Source of the DNA: Dehalococcoidales bacterium
GTDB taxonomy: Bacteria > Chloroflexota > Dehalococcoidia > Dehalococcoidales > UBA2162
Assembly: GCA_016844285.1 (NCBI GenBank)
Contig: JAENIS010000081.1
Coordinates: forward strand, 1 to 6,408
DNA: 6,408 bases
Reading direction: 5' to 3'
A program made the translations under genes and the position numbers. The notes under the pieces are model-generated. The model was not told the origin of the DNA, did no database searches, and saw only the letters and a list, made by a program, of their open reading frames with translations. Below, in pieces: positions 4,850-6,408 of this stretch (within the stretch, counting starts at the first letter, position 1; every line of letters starts with the position of its first letter).

Positions 4850-6408
4850 CTATTTCCCGTGCCTGAACAGGTAGGCCACACGGGACAGATGGTAGTTAGC
4901 CTTCGGCATATCGTCAAAGTCTACGTTGCTCCCCAGACCGAACATCGAGGGGACGTTGGCAATCCCTATCCGCACCCAGGCATCAGCGGTTATCCTCAAG
5001 ATTTTCTCGTTGATTGCCTTTCTCTTCACCGGGTCTAGCTCGGACTGAACGGAATCGATAAGCCCGTCAATCTCAGGATGGCCGCTGCCGAGCTGACCGA
5101 AGAGGTCCTTGGTATGGTAGGGATTGAGGAAAGACCTCCCTGTGTTCTCATAGCCTTCGCCGGTAATGCGGTAGATGGAGGCCGTGCCAATCGCCGGCGA
5201 AGTGGGCGTCTTCGTTACGTTGCGGAATGTGTAAAACAGGGCGGTATCAATTGGAATTATCTGGGCTTTGATTCCTGCCCTTAGCCAGTAGGCCTGTACT
5301 ATCTCGGCCAGTGCCGGTAAAAAGGGGCTGCCGGAGACCGGCATACTATAGAACTTGAGGCTAAACCCATCCGGATAGCCGGCCTCTTTCAACAGCCTTT
5401 TTGCCTCCACCAGGTCATAGCGGTACATCTTGGCTGAGTAGTCCCTCCAGTAAGCATAATCCACATCCCCGGAAAGCGGGCCCATATTGTCCAGGACAGG
5501 CATGGTGGCTTTGCCGTGGAAGAAGGTGGCCGCGATTTCCTCACGGTTGATGGACAGCGAGAGCGCCTGCCGCACCCGGACGTCGCCAACAATACCAGCC
5601 CCCGGCTCATAGGCGCCGAGGATATTGACTACGGGAACCTGGGGGTCCCCCCCCCTGATGGTCTTGAAGCCGGCCGCTTCCAGGCCAGCGACCTCTTCCA
5701 GACCGATATCCGTGGCATCTACCGCCCCGCTCTTTAACATGGCTACCCGGGTGGCCATCTCCGGTATCAGGATGAGGGATAGCTTCTTGAACTCGGGAGT
5801 CTTTTTCCAGTGGTTTTCTACCGCCTCGAACTCAAACATATCGCCGAGGACATGACGGGAGAACTTCCAGTTCCCGGTACCTACCGGCTGGCGCTGGTAA
5901 CCTGGCGCACCAACTCGCTCAAAATAGTCCTTGGGCACCACTAGGGCGCCCTCTCTCATCAGAATGTCGACGACAAAGGGTTGCGGGACTGTGGTATAAA
6001 GACGAGCCGTATAGTCATCGACTACCTCGACACTTTTGAAGGTAACCAGTGTCCCGGCGTGAGCATAGCCTTTTGCCATGTATCGTTCGAGAGTGAACTT
6101 GGCATCTTTAGCGGTAAAGGCATCGCCGTTATGGAATTTGACCCCTTTACGGATAGTCAAAGTCCAGGATAGAGCGTCGGGAGCCATTGTCCACTTTTCC
6201 AGAAGCCACGGCATCACCGGGCTCTCGTAGGTACTATTGATGAATGGCTCGAGGTATGACCTCATGTACATGTTTTGCGCCCCGGTGGTCTCCGTAGACG
6301 GGTCAAACCTCTCCCCGTAAATTGAACTCATGGCGATTCTTATCTCCCCATAGGGTCCGGTTGGCGACGGCGCGGGAGTAGGCTTTGGCGTAGGCGTAGG
6401 CGTAGGTG
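4850..6408 (-). CDS. Family 5 ABC-transporter solute-binding lipoprotein (5' end outside window)
   Basis: This is a second SBP_bac_5 ligand-binding protein, with about 518 codons visible. The frame stays open through 6408, and an internal ATG at 6331 is not the start. Upstream of it the frame encodes a (Thr-Pro)n linker and then GPYGEIRIAMSS, the usual beginning of the mature domain. The signal peptide and lipobox Cys must therefore lie beyond the window. Family signatures are KWTMAPDALSWT followed by IRKGVKFHNG (6125-6196), NHWKKTPEFKKL, DVRVRQALSLSIN and LLKEAGYPDGF. These are shared in the same order with the plus-strand protein at 51-1697, so the two are paralogues in convergent orientation. 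The C-terminus RVAYLFRHGK followed by TAG looks natural. The protein should sit outside the membrane and hand its ligand to a permease not seen here. The ligand is unknown. The gene is co-directional with the CoA-transferase pair downstream and may share its transcript. Confidence 0.92.
   Translation of the reverse strand, partial: PTPTPTPKPTPAPSPTGPYGEIRIAMSSIYGERFDPSTETTGAQNMYMRSYLEPFINSTYESPVMPWLLEKWTMAPDALSWTLTIRKGVKFHNGDAFTAKDAKFTLERYMAKGYAHAGTLVTFKSVEVVDDYTARLYTTVPQPFVVDILMREGALVVPKDYFERVGAPGYQRQPVGTGNWKFSRHVLGDMFEFEAVENHWKKTPEFKKLSLILIPEMATRVAMLKSGAVDATDIGLEEVAGLEAAGFKTIRGGDPQVPVVNILGAYEPGAGIVGDVRVRQALSLSINREEIAATFFHGKATMPVLDNMGPLSGDVDYAYWRDYSAKMYRYDLVEAKRLLKEAGYPDGFSLKFYSMPVSGSPFLPALAEIVQAYWLRAGIKAQIIPIDTALFYTFRNVTKTPTSPAIGTASIYRITGEGYENTGRSFLNPYHTKDLFGQLGSGHPEIDGLIDSVQSELDPVKRKAINEKILRITADAWVRIGIANVPSMFGLGSNVDFDDMPKANYHLSRVAYLFRHGK
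6359..6408 (-). repeat. Pro/Thr-rich linker coded by short tandem repeats
   Basis: The minus strand carries tandem CCTACG hexamers at the window edge (6389-6406), read as Thr-Pro repeats, followed by KPTPAPSPT. Such flexible, low-complexity linkers tether the binding domain to the lipidated Cys in many Gram-positive-type and Chloroflexota lipoproteins. The hexamer tract may vary in length between strains by slippage. Confidence 0.7.

Noticed and set aside
4850..6331. ATG at 6331 as the start of the second lipoprotein
   Set aside because: It lies inside the mature domain (RIAM). The frame continues upstream through a Thr-Pro linker to the window edge.

Overview
The window looks like a stretch of a bacterial chromosome built around carboxylic-acid/CoA metabolism and solute capture. 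It holds two paralogous family-5 extracellular solute-binding lipoproteins (peptide/nickel/oligosaccharide type) facing each other. Between them lie two adjacent family III (CaiB/BaiF) CoA-transferase genes and a short remnant of a 2-hydroxyacyl-CoA dehydratase-like gene. The moderately high GC, the Pro/Thr-rich linker behind a lipoprotein signal, the many CaiB-like genes and the GC-rich intergenic hairpin repeats fit an uncultured anaerobe. A Chloroflexota/Dehalococcoidia-type genome is my first guess and a Desulfobacterota-type genome the second. This is an inference from style, not a marker-gene identification.

Layout: 51-1697 (+) is a complete solute-binding lipoprotein whose first ~26 codons look like the start of a CaiB-type CoA-transferase. 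1698-1997 is a convergent intergenic region filled with C-rich/G-rich hairpin repeats. 1998-3233 (-) and 3230-4471 (-) are two CoA-transferase subunits with an ATGA stop/start overlap. 4503-4739 (-) is the C-terminal remnant of a dehydratase-like gene. It begins at a perfect 15-bp inverted repeat (4727-4766). 4850-6408 (-) is the second solute-binding lipoprotein; its signal peptide lies beyond the right edge.

How it may work together: the four minus-strand elements point the same way and could be one transcription unit. A binding protein would capture an organic-acid or peptide-like ligand. The two CoA-transferase subunits, only one of which shows the catalytic Asp, would form a heteromeric CoA-transferase that activates the acid. 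A dehydratase would once have acted on the CoA ester, as in Had/Fld-type 2-hydroxyacid pathways, but its gene is now reduced to a tail. No permease or ATPase gene is in the window, so the transport partners are unknown.

Most notable points: the apparent CoA-transferase/lipoprotein N-terminal chimera, the dehydratase remnant ending at an inverted repeat, and the split of catalytic residues between the paired CoA-transferases. All family assignments come from reading the protein sequences; no database search was run.
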